A DNA stretch of 53,415 bases, from NCBI GenBank assembly GCA_964445105.1, contig CAYUJS010000007.1, positions 1-53,415 on the forward strand, in the 5' to 3' direction. Under the pieces are notes generated by a model. The model ran no database searches. It was not told where the DNA came from and was given only the letters and a program-made list of their open reading frames with translations. Below are positions 26,009 through 35,400 of this stretch, piece after piece (positions within the stretch are counted from its first letter, which is position 1; each line of letters starts with the position of its first letter). Both the position numbers and the translations under genes were made by a program. The DNA is from CAWBNS01 sp964445105 (lineage in GTDB: Bacteria > Chlamydiota > Chlamydiia > Chlamydiales > JAJFMA01).

Positions 26009-26473
26009 ATGTTAGCAAGAGGATCTTGGGTAGCCGTTAGTGTCTGTTTACTTGTGGCAGGTATTGGTAATGAAGTAAGAGCTACTTCAGCGGCGTCGCT
26101 TAAATCGTGCAGTCGCTGCCGTCTGTTAAGCGGCTGGGGGATGGGTGTCGTGCCTGAAAGCTCATTTGATGCAGACACCATCAAGACAATTGAGGGGGAA
26201 GTGGTCTCTGTGCAGGATCTTCCCAAGGGGACGGAGGTCGTTGATGGGGTTTACGTACTTCTCAAAACTGAGGCAGGCAATGTGGCTGTTAGGCTAGGGC
26301 CCGCTTCTGCTATAACCGGCGCAGGCGTTTCCATAGAGCCTTACGATACACTGACGATCACTGGGTCTGAGGTGAAGATGGATGATCATCAGGGCTTCAT
26401 TGCTACAGAAGTTTGTAAAGGCTCAGACTCCATACAATTGCGCAGTAAAAGCGGTGTAGTAGCCTGGAGATAG
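26009..26473 (+). CDS. Secreted OB-fold-like protein with CxxC (154 aa)
   Basis: An N-terminal signal peptide (MLARGSWVAVSVCLLVAGIGNEVRA) is followed by an SCSRC motif. Then comes a domain of about 100 residues whose pattern (IEGEVVSVQDLP, GVYVLLKTEAGNVAVRLGPAS, IEPYDTLTITGSEV, FIATEVCKG) resembles the periplasmic OB-fold proteins related to magnetosome MamS. Those lack a defined enzyme activity. The ATG at 26009 has GGGGGTG upstream and starts exactly at the signal peptide. It is monocistronic between divergent and convergent neighbours. The CxxC could bind heme or metal, or form a disulfide; nothing in the window says which. Confidence 0.7.
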   Translation: MLARGSWVAVSVCLLVAGIGNEVRATSAASLKSCSRCRLLSGWGMGVVPESSFDADTIKTIEGEVVSVQDLPKGTEVVDGVYVLLKTEAGNVAVRLGPASAITGAGVSIEPYDTLTITGSEVKMDDHQGFIATEVCKGSDSIQLRSKSGVVAWR

Positions 26474-26519
26474 CGCTGGGGCGCAAAGCCTAGCAGTATT
26501 TGCCAGATGTCTAATCCTT

Positions 26520-26562
26520 CTACCGCTTTCGCTTGCTCGGCTGCTGTTAAAGAGAGCGGTAG
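26520..26562. other. Hairpin between the OB-fold gene and glutamate dehydrogenase
   Basis: CTACCGCTTTC and GAGAGCGGTAG form an 11-bp stem (one G-U) with a loop of about 21 nt between two convergent genes. No U-run follows. It may be a weak bidirectional terminator. Confidence 0.3.
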
Positions 26563-26624
26563 TGAATTCGCGCGTGTTTTATCGATGGCTTTGTGCGGTC
26601 GGCTGATAGTTGTATCCCGTTAGC

Positions 26625-29600
26625 TTAGAATTTTTGTAGCAGTACTGGCAGGATGTCTAGTACCGAGGGCACCCAGTTAATCCCCCTTTCATAAACTAGT
26701 GTGGCGGCCAAGTGACAGGAGATAATCGCTTTTTTGTGATGTTCCGGTACCTCTGACATCAGCTTTTCGACAAATTTTTCGCGCAGTATCGGAAGGCAGT
26801 AGCTTAGAAAACAACGTATTAGGGGATCTTGAATATTCTTTGAAAGGGGCTGCGCGTCCAGGTAGTCTAAAAGTTGGTAGGTATATCGATTGATTTTTTC
26901 AGAGAGTAGATCTGAGCTTTCAGTTAGATGCATCCCCGTTTCGCGATGATTTTTAAGTAAGGCGCGCGCCTCTTTGAGGGCGCATTGCTGCAGGTGTGCT
27001 AATACCTCAGAGACAAGCTGAAGCTTAAGCTTGGTGAACTCTGCATCGGTTAAGACGAGCCCACAAAGTACTTCGAAAGAGGAGGTGATGACACCGCCCT
27101 TGTTAGCTGAACTGTCTTTGATGATCAGCACGCCGGCTTCTTCAAGTTTACGGCGTGCAGTTTCGGTAAGATACAAGTTTGCCCCTTCTACGATTGCACG
27201 CGAGGTGGGTTTTCCTTTTTCGTCGAAAAAATCTTTGTAGTTTGCTTCGTTGAGTGTGCGTGGGCGCCCTCCGGCGGGTATAAATAGGTCGGTGGGCGTT
27301 TGATGGACATTGTGGCGAAACAAGTGGTTCATATCGTTACCAGAGAGCCACTCTTCTTCCACCTGCCCGCCACGTTTGTGCCAGCAGAGCGTCTGTTGGA
27401 CAAGAGTGTTTTGCCTGTCTAACAAATAGCCGCCCTCATGCAGAGCTACCGGAGGGTAGAATTTGATGGGTAAGTTCTGTTGAAAAAGCCCTGCGAGAAT
27501 AGCTAAATCTAGCCCTACAGGATCGTAAATTGTACCTGAGATATCAGTCAAAGCAAGTAACTTGGCTGTATTTGGGTAGTAGCGGTGGAGGTTGAGGATT
27601 TGGTTGCCGGCCACATCGCCATCTGGACCACCGCACATTTTAACGGTGAAGGTTTCTTGCTGTGGATCAATTCCTAGGTACTTGAGAAGTTCATCGACGT
27701 AGACATTCAACCCCAGTGAGGTGACGCCGTACTCTTTGTGGTTGAAGCCTGCGAGTGGTTTGCTACTGATGAAGGCTGCGCCAGGCTTGTACTGATAGTT
27801 GCGCGCGAAATCGGCAATCCAGGCAATCATGGAATTGTCCATGCGTTCGTCGGGACCGAGGTAGATATATTCTGGTTGTTTCCAATAGTCGACTATATAT
27901 TTGGCTTTGACATGGCCTTCATCATCGCCTTTGATGAGTGTCAATAGGCTCTCGATAAAAGAGCGCTGTGCGTGGTGGAGATACTCCTCTTCTTGCTCTC
28001 GACGAAAGTAGGCAAGTTTTTGCTTGATCTGCTGCTCCGAGATCGCAGAACTGCTGAGCTCAATGCGCAGGATCTTTGTCTCTGCCTCTAATTGTACAAA
28101 CGGTTTTAGAAAAACGACAGCTTTGGAGCCACCCTCCGGAATGTCTTTGTTCTTTTTCTGTTGTGTATAAGCGAGGTTGTAGCATTCAGCGAAGACATTA
28201 TTACGCTCCAGCACCATATGCTCTTCTTGTTCGGGATAAACCGTGCGTAGGCCACCTCTAGACAGTTCTTTAAACCGGATATGGAAGGCGAAAAAATGCA
28301 TGCCGCGTATATAAAAAATTCCGTAAGGGAGCTCGGGAAACTTGCTTTTACGATCAAAAGGGATCTGGTCGAGGTAGGCGGGATCGAGCCGGAAGCTATG
28401 GGCGGTGTAGTTGCGCCGGTAATAGTTTGTTTTGAGGGTGAAATGGATGAAGTGGATCGCTTGCATCAGCACGTTTTTGCGGCGCAGGTCATTTTCTTCC
28501 TGGCCGGTATCTAGGCGATCAACCATCTCTAAAAGCGAGGCATGCTCAGCTCGATATTTAGCGAGGTCGTTTTGGTCGGGATCAAATTTGAGGGCGAATA
28601 GCCGGCAGATGCTGGCGATCAGTTCAGGATGACGACAGAGGGCCTCCTCAATATTTTCGATGCGATAGAGCTGAGTGTCGAGGTTGACCAGGGCTTGATG
28701 GATAAAATGTGCCATAGAGCGGATGAGGTTGCCCTGATTGCCGTTGATAACCCCTTTAATCACTAGCGCACGGTCGATTAGATCGAAGTCATCAAAGTAT
28801 TTGATGGTGACGAGCTCGCTTAGGAAATCTCTCATGTCGGCTTTGTCCCAGGCGGCCTGTGCGCTGTTATGGTGGACGGACAGCGTCATCATCAGGATGC
28901 TTTGTTTGGTGTGGGGATCGATGTAAGAGGCATTGACGCGTTGTATGGTAAGGCGATGGCGATGCACCAAGCGCGCCAAGCGGTAGACAAAGTTTTGCTT
29001 AGGCGTGTTTCTCCATGCAAGTATGATCTGTACAGCGGGCTCGTTTTTTTGAGGCCAGCCCTCGTTAAAGCACACCTCGTATTGGCAGTTATCATGCGTC
29101 TTTGCGCGAAAAAATAGATCGAACGCTAAAACTAGGCGGCTCATGGGTAAGGCGCGCAAAAAGCCTGCATCTATAGAGGCGATCAGCTCGGCGCAATCAG
29201 CGTCGGTGACGCTTGGATTGCGCTCCTTGACTAGGGCGCGTAGCTCTTCAGTCGACGCTTGAGAAAGTGCCGGTGTGGTGGCTTGCTCTGCTTGTGTAAA
29301 AAGAATAATTCCTATGCGTAATTTAGCGGTGGTTTGTGGAACCGGTGGCGGTTTAGAAGAGAGAAACGAACGGTAGGTTTTGATGCCGTAGTTTGTGTAA
29401 CCCGCTAGAATTCTTAAGTCGGCGTCTGCGCTATCTAGGCAGAGGACAATGGCTCCTCGATCAATGGAGATGGCGGTAAAATAATCCTGCAGGTGAAAGT
29501 CGATCAAATGATGAGCGATCAACAGTAAATAATCCTGCCCGATCTCCTGAAAAAAGTCGGCCGGCATTGATTCTTCGAGCCAAAGATAGTTCTTTTGGAA

Positions 29601-29672
29601 CTTATGGCCCTCCTCCTGGATGGCCAGGGCTAGTCGTGCGTCGGGCTCGCGCGTCGGGTTTTGCTCAGCCAT
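26625..29672 (-). CDS. Large NAD-specific glutamate dehydrogenase (1015 aa)
   Basis: It oxidises glutamate to 2-oxoglutarate and ammonia with NAD+, feeding the TCA cycle. It is the ~115-kDa class (yeast Gdh2-like) rather than the 50-kDa hexameric or 180-kDa forms. The catalytic ELFV region begins near residue 450. FKELSRGGLRTVYP and PEGGSKAVVFLKPF (catalytic-lysine motif GGSK at 514-517) come first, then CGGPDGDVAGN in the nucleotide-binding fold. KDSSANKGGVITSSFEVL near 855 is typical of this class. The N-terminal ~430 residues are a family-specific regulatory region. AGGAGG lies five bases before the ATG. It stands alone and is divergent from the next gene. Confidence 0.92.
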   Translation of the reverse strand: MAEQNPTREPDARLALAIQEEGHKFQKNYLWLEESMPADFFQEIGQDYLLLIAHHLIDFHLQDYFTAISIDRGAIVLCLDSADADLRILAGYTNYGIKTYRSFLSSKPPPVPQTTAKLRIGIILFTQAEQATTPALSQASTEELRALVKERNPSVTDADCAELIASIDAGFLRALPMSRLVLAFDLFFRAKTHDNCQYEVCFNEGWPQKNEPAVQIILAWRNTPKQNFVYRLARLVHRHRLTIQRVNASYIDPHTKQSILMMTLSVHHNSAQAAWDKADMRDFLSELVTIKYFDDFDLIDRALVIKGVINGNQGNLIRSMAHFIHQALVNLDTQLYRIENIEEALCRHPELIASICRLFALKFDPDQNDLAKYRAEHASLLEMVDRLDTGQEENDLRRKNVLMQAIHFIHFTLKTNYYRRNYTAHSFRLDPAYLDQIPFDRKSKFPELPYGIFYIRGMHFFAFHIRFKELSRGGLRTVYPEQEEHMVLERNNVFAECYNLAYTQQKKNKDIPEGGSKAVVFLKPFVQLEAETKILRIELSSSAISEQQIKQKLAYFRREQEEEYLHHAQRSFIESLLTLIKGDDEGHVKAKYIVDYWKQPEYIYLGPDERMDNSMIAWIADFARNYQYKPGAAFISSKPLAGFNHKEYGVTSLGLNVYVDELLKYLGIDPQQETFTVKMCGGPDGDVAGNQILNLHRYYPNTAKLLALTDISGTIYDPVGLDLAILAGLFQQNLPIKFYPPVALHEGGYLLDRQNTLVQQTLCWHKRGGQVEEEWLSGNDMNHLFRHNVHQTPTDLFIPAGGRPRTLNEANYKDFFDEKGKPTSRAIVEGANLYLTETARRKLEEAGVLIIKDSSANKGGVITSSFEVLCGLVLTDAEFTKLKLQLVSEVLAHLQQCALKEARALLKNHRETGMHLTESSDLLSEKINRYTYQLLDYLDAQPLSKNIQDPLIRCFLSYCLPILREKFVEKLMSEVPEHHKKAIISCHLAATLVYERGINWVPSVLDILPVLLQKF

Positions 29673-29773
29673 ACAAGCCTCCTAAAGGAGAAACTACCTT
29701 CGTCTTCTATTAATTAAAATGATTTTTTGATAAAATAGTGTCAGCAGGGAGCTCAAATGGAGGGAATTTGCTT

Positions 29774-31024
29774 ATGGAGGGCGGCGGTGTTTCAGGACAG
29801 AGCGATCCAGATGTTTTACTGAGTAAGTTGGGGGCGGATCTTAGCACCCAATGGGCACAAGCGGTGGCCGACGAAGCCGAGCGCACACGCGAGCGGATGA
29901 AAAAGGACTCAATCAACAAAGCGGAAGCTGACCCCAGCGCTATGGCGATGATTCCGGCAGGCTTGGTGATCGTGGAGCTACAAGCTCCTAGCTCAAGCGG
30001 GGATGGCGCAAAGGAGGTGGGGGCTGTGCTGAGCGCGCACCAGCCTGTGGGCAGACAAAGCGTGGGGCCCAAAGGCAAACTAGATGTATCTCAAAACGAG
30101 GATGTGTTTCATCGGGTGGGCGAAGGCCAGCTTATGTCTTTGATTACCTCCGTCCTCACGCAGTGGGGAGAGAGTGTAAAACAGACTGGCGCAGCACAGG
30201 ACAGAGTCGATAAAGAGCGCGCACAAGTTGCATTTAACCAGTTTGTAGATGAGGTGAGACAGCAAGGTTCTGCGTATCCGCACTATTTTGACAGCCACGT
30301 GATCATCTCGACGATGATCATGGCCACGGGTTTACTGGGCGTTGTCGAAGGCTCGAGTAAGGTCACCGATGACTTTAAAGGCAGTTTCAAGGCACTGGAG
30401 CAAGGGGCCAATGTCACAGCTAAGCTTGTTCCCGACGATATGCGTGCGGAATTGGGCCTGCTGGGAGCCATGATGCTGGCTAGCGCTGTGCCCTATTCGG
30501 CCGCCTGGCTTACCGTTTCCAAGCCAGAAAAATCCGAGCCCGGCGAAGAAAACATCAATAAGGCGTTTGTTAAAAATTATGCGGACCGAATGATTAAGCT
30601 TACCTCCGACGAAAATTATACCAACTACCTTAAAGCAATCGTCACCCTACACATCGAGGGGACGCCAACGAGTGAGACACAGATAGCCCAGTATGTGAAT
30701 ATGCTGAAGGTAGGGCTTTTGATGACCTCCTTGGCGCTGTTCTGCCAGCTGGAGACAGGGGATCGCCCTGGCGAACGGGTGGCCAGTATGCTGGGGGGTT
30801 CTAAACCGATCCCAGAAAACGATCCTAAGGCATCTTTATTGAAGACGATTAAGCTCTATCTGGATTCGCTTACGCTGGCGCAGCGCGTGGATGTGCTCTC
30901 AGCCGTGATGGAGTATTTGGACAGCAAACCCAACGTGAAAACCTTGATGAATCCCTTGGCTACTTTTACAGGGTTGCGTGACGCAGGCGCTTTTGCCGAA
31001 AGTCAGCGCCCGACGCCAGCGTAA
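29774..31024 (+). CDS. Unknown protein with three hydrophobic segments (416 aa)
   Basis: I do not recognise this protein. The N-terminus is Gly/Ser-rich without a Sec signal. An acidic/basic helical region (AVADEAERTRERMKK) follows, then hydrophobic stretches near residues 176-191 (IISTMIMATGLLGVV), 226-248 (LGLLGAMMLASAVPYSAAW) and 312-326 (VGLLMTSLALFCQL), and a polar C-terminus. This layout could suit a T3S-delivered membrane-inserting protein such as a translocator or Inc-like effector, but no bilobed Inc motif is clear. The ATG at 29774 with GGAGGG upstream is chosen over a GTG at 29738 that lacks a ribosome-binding site. A TAAAAT hexamer at 29731-29736 may be its -10. It converges on serS. 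Confidence 0.65.
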   Translation: MEGGGVSGQSDPDVLLSKLGADLSTQWAQAVADEAERTRERMKKDSINKAEADPSAMAMIPAGLVIVELQAPSSSGDGAKEVGAVLSAHQPVGRQSVGPKGKLDVSQNEDVFHRVGEGQLMSLITSVLTQWGESVKQTGAAQDRVDKERAQVAFNQFVDEVRQQGSAYPHYFDSHVIISTMIMATGLLGVVEGSSKVTDDFKGSFKALEQGANVTAKLVPDDMRAELGLLGAMMLASAVPYSAAWLTVSKPEKSEPGEENINKAFVKNYADRMIKLTSDENYTNYLKAIVTLHIEGTPTSETQIAQYVNMLKVGLLMTSLALFCQLETGDRPGERVASMLGGSKPIPENDPKASLLKTIKLYLDSLTLAQRVDVLSAVMEYLDSKPNVKTLMNPLATFTGLRDAGAFAESQRPTPA

Positions 31025-31026
31025 AG

Positions 31027-32301
31027 TTAGGGAAGAATTTTTTCTAATCCACCTAGATAGGGCCTGAGGGCTTTTGGCACCACTACCGAGCCATCGGCTT
31101 GCTGGTTGTTCTCTAACAGAGACACCATTAATCGCGAGGTGGCCAGCCCAGAGCCATTCAAGGTGTGCACGAGCTCGGGCTTTTCGCCTTTGCGCCGGAA
31201 GCGGGTGCGTGAGCGCCGCGCTTGGTAGTCTGTGCAATTGGAAATAGAGGATACCTCGTAGTAGCGATTCTGTCCGGGTAGCCAGCACTCTACATCGAGA
31301 GTGCGCGCGGCCCCAAAGGACATGTCGCCCGTCACCAACAGCATGTTGCGGTAGTGCAGCTCCAGACCTTGCAAGATCTGCTCTGCGCTGTGTACCATGA
31401 GCTGAAACATCTCCATGCTATCTTCTGGGCGGCAGAAGATGAACATTTCAACCTTATTGAACTGGTGCACGCGGATTAGCCCGCGCTCCCGCTCGCCGGC
31501 TGCGCCTGCTTCACGGCGGAAGCAGGGGGTATACGCTGTGTATTTAAGAGGTAGCTTTTCTTCGTCCAAAATTTCATCGATGTGCAGGCCGTTGAGAGGT
31601 ACTTCCGCTGTAGGAATCATGTAAAAGGGGTAGTCGGCGTCATCGAGCTTGTATTGCTGGTTTTCAAACTTCGGCAGTTGTCCGGACGCAAAAAGAACAT
31701 CTGGCTTCACAACCAAAGGCAGCATCCATTGGGTGAAGCCATTTTTGATGTGCGTGTCAAGCATGTAGTTAATAAGCGCCCACTCTAGACGCGCGCCCAG
31801 ACCGCGGTAAATCGGCCAGCCAGAGCCCGTGAGTTTTGTTCCTCGCTCGAAATCAAAAAGCTTAAGGGCTTCCCCCAGTTCCATGTGGTTTTTAGGTACA
31901 AAATCAAACTTGCGTTGTTGGCCGAAGCTGCTGATTTCCTGATTATCATTCTTGTCGGGCGATACCTTGACATCTTCCATGGGCAGGTTAGGAAGTTTTG
32001 CCAGCTCGTGCGTGAATTGCTCTTCCCAGGTGCGCAGGCTATGGTCGAGTTGAGAGATCTCTTCGCCGGCAGCGTGCGCTTCATTCATTAGCGCGGTAGC
32101 GTCTCCTTGTTGGCGTTTGATGTCGCCGACGCGTTTCGAAATTTCATTGCGGGCTGCCTTTAAAGCCTCTGCGCGCGTCTTTGCCTCGCGGATCTTTTCA
32201 TCTAGTTCGCAAACGAGCGCAAGGGAGATGTCCGCCTCTTTGGTGCGCAACTTGCGTTCGATGAGGTCGCGATTTTGTCGAATGAGCTTGATGTCCAACA
32301 T
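31027..32301 (-). CDS. serS: Seryl-tRNA synthetase (424 aa)
   Basis: Class II aminoacyl-tRNA synthetase charging tRNA-Ser. The N-terminal coiled-coil arm (residues about 1-110) begins MLDIKLIRQNRDLIERKL. Catalytic motif 2 is CFRREAGAAGERERGLIRVHQF (shorter windows suffice) and motif 3 is GSGLATSRLMVSLLENNQ. The PTAEVPL substrate loop is present. The ATG at 32301 has AGGAGAAG upstream; the frame to 32349 is an artefact. Length is normal. It ends 2 bp from the convergent unknown gene and is divergent from the helicase gene. Confidence 0.97.
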   Translation of the reverse strand: MLDIKLIRQNRDLIERKLRTKEADISLALVCELDEKIREAKTRAEALKAARNEISKRVGDIKRQQGDATALMNEAHAAGEEISQLDHSLRTWEEQFTHELAKLPNLPMEDVKVSPDKNDNQEISSFGQQRKFDFVPKNHMELGEALKLFDFERGTKLTGSGWPIYRGLGARLEWALINYMLDTHIKNGFTQWMLPLVVKPDVLFASGQLPKFENQQYKLDDADYPFYMIPTAEVPLNGLHIDEILDEEKLPLKYTAYTPCFRREAGAAGERERGLIRVHQFNKVEMFIFCRPEDSMEMFQLMVHSAEQILQGLELHYRNMLLVTGDMSFGAARTLDVECWLPGQNRYYEVSSISNCTDYQARRSRTRFRRKGEKPELVHTLNGSGLATSRLMVSLLENNQQADGSVVVPKALRPYLGGLEKILP

Positions 32302-32408
32302 GCCTACTTCTCCTAATAAGAGATCAAAAACTAGTATGCCCAATAGCATAAGAAAAGTCGAGACGGATATGTGAGCGAGCCTTCCTAAAAATAAGGAGCG
32401 ACCCGACG

Positions 32409-32437
32409 TTGAGATCTGCCTGTATCTATGCTATACT
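32409..32437 (+). promoter_or_regulatory. Sigma66-type promoter of the SNF2 helicase gene, possibly giving a leaderless mRNA
   Basis: TTGAGA (32409-32414), 17 bp, then TATACT (32432-32437): near-consensus boxes with ideal spacing. Transcription would start around 32443-32446, at or next to the ATG at 32446, and no Shine-Dalgarno is present. Confidence 0.55.
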
Positions 32438-32445
32438 GCCCGAAT

Positions 32446-35400
32446 ATGCATAGATTTCCTGAGCCATTAGTACCGTATTATTCTCAAGCACAAGAACTTG
32501 TGAAATCTTTCGCTGTGCGCGATATCGATTTTTCGGGCTCCACTTACCAGATATTGGTCGATGGCGGCGACGCAGGCGAGGTCTGGGCCTTCCTTCAGCT
32601 CGACGATCGAGGCGTGGCTAAGGATTTCTTTTGTGAGTGCGACCAGTTCGACCAGCAAGGGGGCTGCCTTCATGTAGCGACGGGCTATCTTCGCGTGACG
32701 CAGCCCGAACCGTTGCATCGCCGATTTGAAAAGTCTCTTTGGACGCATCTTTGCAAGCTTTACGCCGAAGAGTCGGAATATTACCCGCGCGCACTCGCAT
32801 GGGTATCTAAAACTACGTGTGAATACGTATCTTCTTCAGACGAGCTTCTGGTGAAGATGCACACCACCACGGAAGAGGCTACCGATAAGCTACAGGAGAT
32901 GACTGAAGAGCGCCGTAAAGAGACAGAAGAGACTTCGCTGAAGTTCTCAAACCTTTCCCAAGAGGAGTTGGCGGAGTATGAGTCAGGTAAACTCAGCCCA
33001 CAGCTTTCCTTTCATCTTTCCGCCTGGTATGACATTGCTAAATGGTTATTTCTAAAGCAGGACACCGGAGTTCCCTACTCCATCAGCTTTGATAGTTCGC
33101 CTAAAGGCATCCCCTGTGCAATCCACGCTATTTTTGCAGACGTGGAGCTTTTTTTCTCTCTTAGCGAAGAAATGCTAGTCAGCGTCATTCCTGCGCTAGC
33201 CACGGTGGACTCTTCACTGGCTGTCCAGGATGCGGGCGATGAGATTATCCGCACTTTGTTCTATGATAAAAAAACGGGCGTGATCGAGCTACAGGTGGAT
33301 GACACCATGCTGGCTTCCAATGAGCGCCAGCTGGCACAGCGCGTTAATAAACAGAGCGCACAGTTGGTTGGTGCATGGACCTATTTACCGGGCGATGGAT
33401 TTTATCGACAGAGCAAAGGGTCGCTCCTATCGCAGCCTCGGTTGGAAGGTAACCAGCTTAGTGAACTGTTCCGCGACCACTTCCAGATGGTATCCAATTG
33501 TTTGCAAGGAGCCATGCTTCACGCGGAACCCATCGAGCTTTCCTATGACCTATCCTTTGATGTTCAATGGTGCTTGCGCGTGGCGGCGTATGCCTTTCAG
33601 CCAGGTGACCTGCAGAGTGACTTTGCACGCGATTTTGGAGACTGGGTTTATCTTGACGGCGACGGCTTCTATCGCACGCTAAGCCGGCGGTTTCCGCAAC
33701 TTCTCACAGTTGTTCCTCTGTTAGAGGTGGCTGATTTTGTGACACAGCACCAGTTATGGCTGGGAACGATCGAAGGCTTTTCGACCCATCTGATCGCGCT
33801 CGAAGCACAGCTCACTTATCATCTCGATCAGCAGCAGCGACTTGTCTTCTCCAATAAAAATCTGCCCGACAGCGCAGCAATCCTGCAAAAAGACTTTGGG
33901 CGTTGGGTGTATGTCTCTGGACAGGGCTTTTACCCCAAGGCGGGTGGGACAATCTTTAAGTCGGCGGTACACGCTGGTGTGGTTATTCCCCCTCCGGAAA
34001 TCTCTAGCTTCATCCGTAAATATCAGGAGGAGTTAGCGCTGATCCCAGGATTCTACTGCGAGAGCTGTCCTGTGGCGCGCACCTATCTAAGCGTTGAGCT
34101 AGATAGTAGAGAACGCATTCAGGTAAATCCTATCTATGAGGCAACACTGCCCTATGTAGACAGGGAGATCCTATTCTTTGACGATGTGGCCTACGTGGAA
34201 AAAGCGGGTTTTTATCGCTTGCCAGCCGACAAACAGTTGCCAGAAGCCTATCATTTTCCTGTAACGGTTAAGAAGGATAAATTAGTAGATTTCTTGACCG
34301 TAGATATCGAAATGTTAAAAAAATATTCACATGAAATCGATCCCCGGCTGCAGCGCCCGCATACGATTCGCCTTGTGATGGACGAAGTCGAGCGGCGCGA
34401 AGATCTTGGACGCGGCTGGTACTGTACCACGATGTATTGTCACACTGAGCGCGGCAATATGCCTTTGGCGGATGTGTGGGCTCATATCGATAAAAAGAAA
34501 AGGTTTTTGTTTTCCGCCATTGGTCTTTTAGACCTATCTGAAGAAAAGTTTCAGTGGCTGAGCTCTCTCTCAGACAAAGCTGTCGATGTTAAAAATAACC
34601 GATTTCTCGTCACCTTACTCGACGTGGCGCGTCTTCAGGCAATGGGACAGGTGGAGGCTCAAAAAAGCGATCAGCAGGGATCTGAAATACACCACAGGTT
34701 ACATAGCCTCTTAGATTTTAAAGAAGAGATTCCGCCAGATATTTCTGGTTTAACGAGTACGCTGCGCCCGTATCAGATAGCTGGCGTGAGTTGGCTATGG
34801 CACCTCTATGAAAATGGCCTTTCCGGCATGCTCTGCGATGATATGGGTCTGGGCAAAACGCACCAGGCCATGGCCTTAATGGCAGCGCTTGCTAACCGCG
34901 GCGTACTTTCTAAAGTGGTTGTGATTTGTCCCACCTCTGTTCTTTACCATTGGGAAGAAAAAATTCACGCCTACCTACAAGGCTGGAAGGTGTTCACCTA
35001 CCATGGGGTAGAGCGTCAGTTAGAGGATTATGAAGACTCCACAGATGTTTTTTTGACCTCTTATGGAATTTGGCGCAGAGATGCCGAGAAACTGAAAAAG
35101 CTGTCGTTCGATCTGGTTGTGTTCGACGAAATTCAGGTGGCTAAAAACCATTCTAGTCGTCTACACCACTCTCTCAGAGAGGTGAAAGCAACCATGCGTA
35201 TTGGCCTCACGGGGACGCCGATCGAAAATCACCTTCTGGAACTAAAATCGCTTTTCGATCTAGTTTTGCCTGGCTATATGCCCCCAGAAAAGCGCTACCG
35301 CGAATTTTTCCTCAGACCTATCGAAAAAGAACAAGATCCTACTAAGCGCGAGATGCTGACGCGCCTCATCAAACCCTTTGTGCTTAGACGCAAGAAGGGC

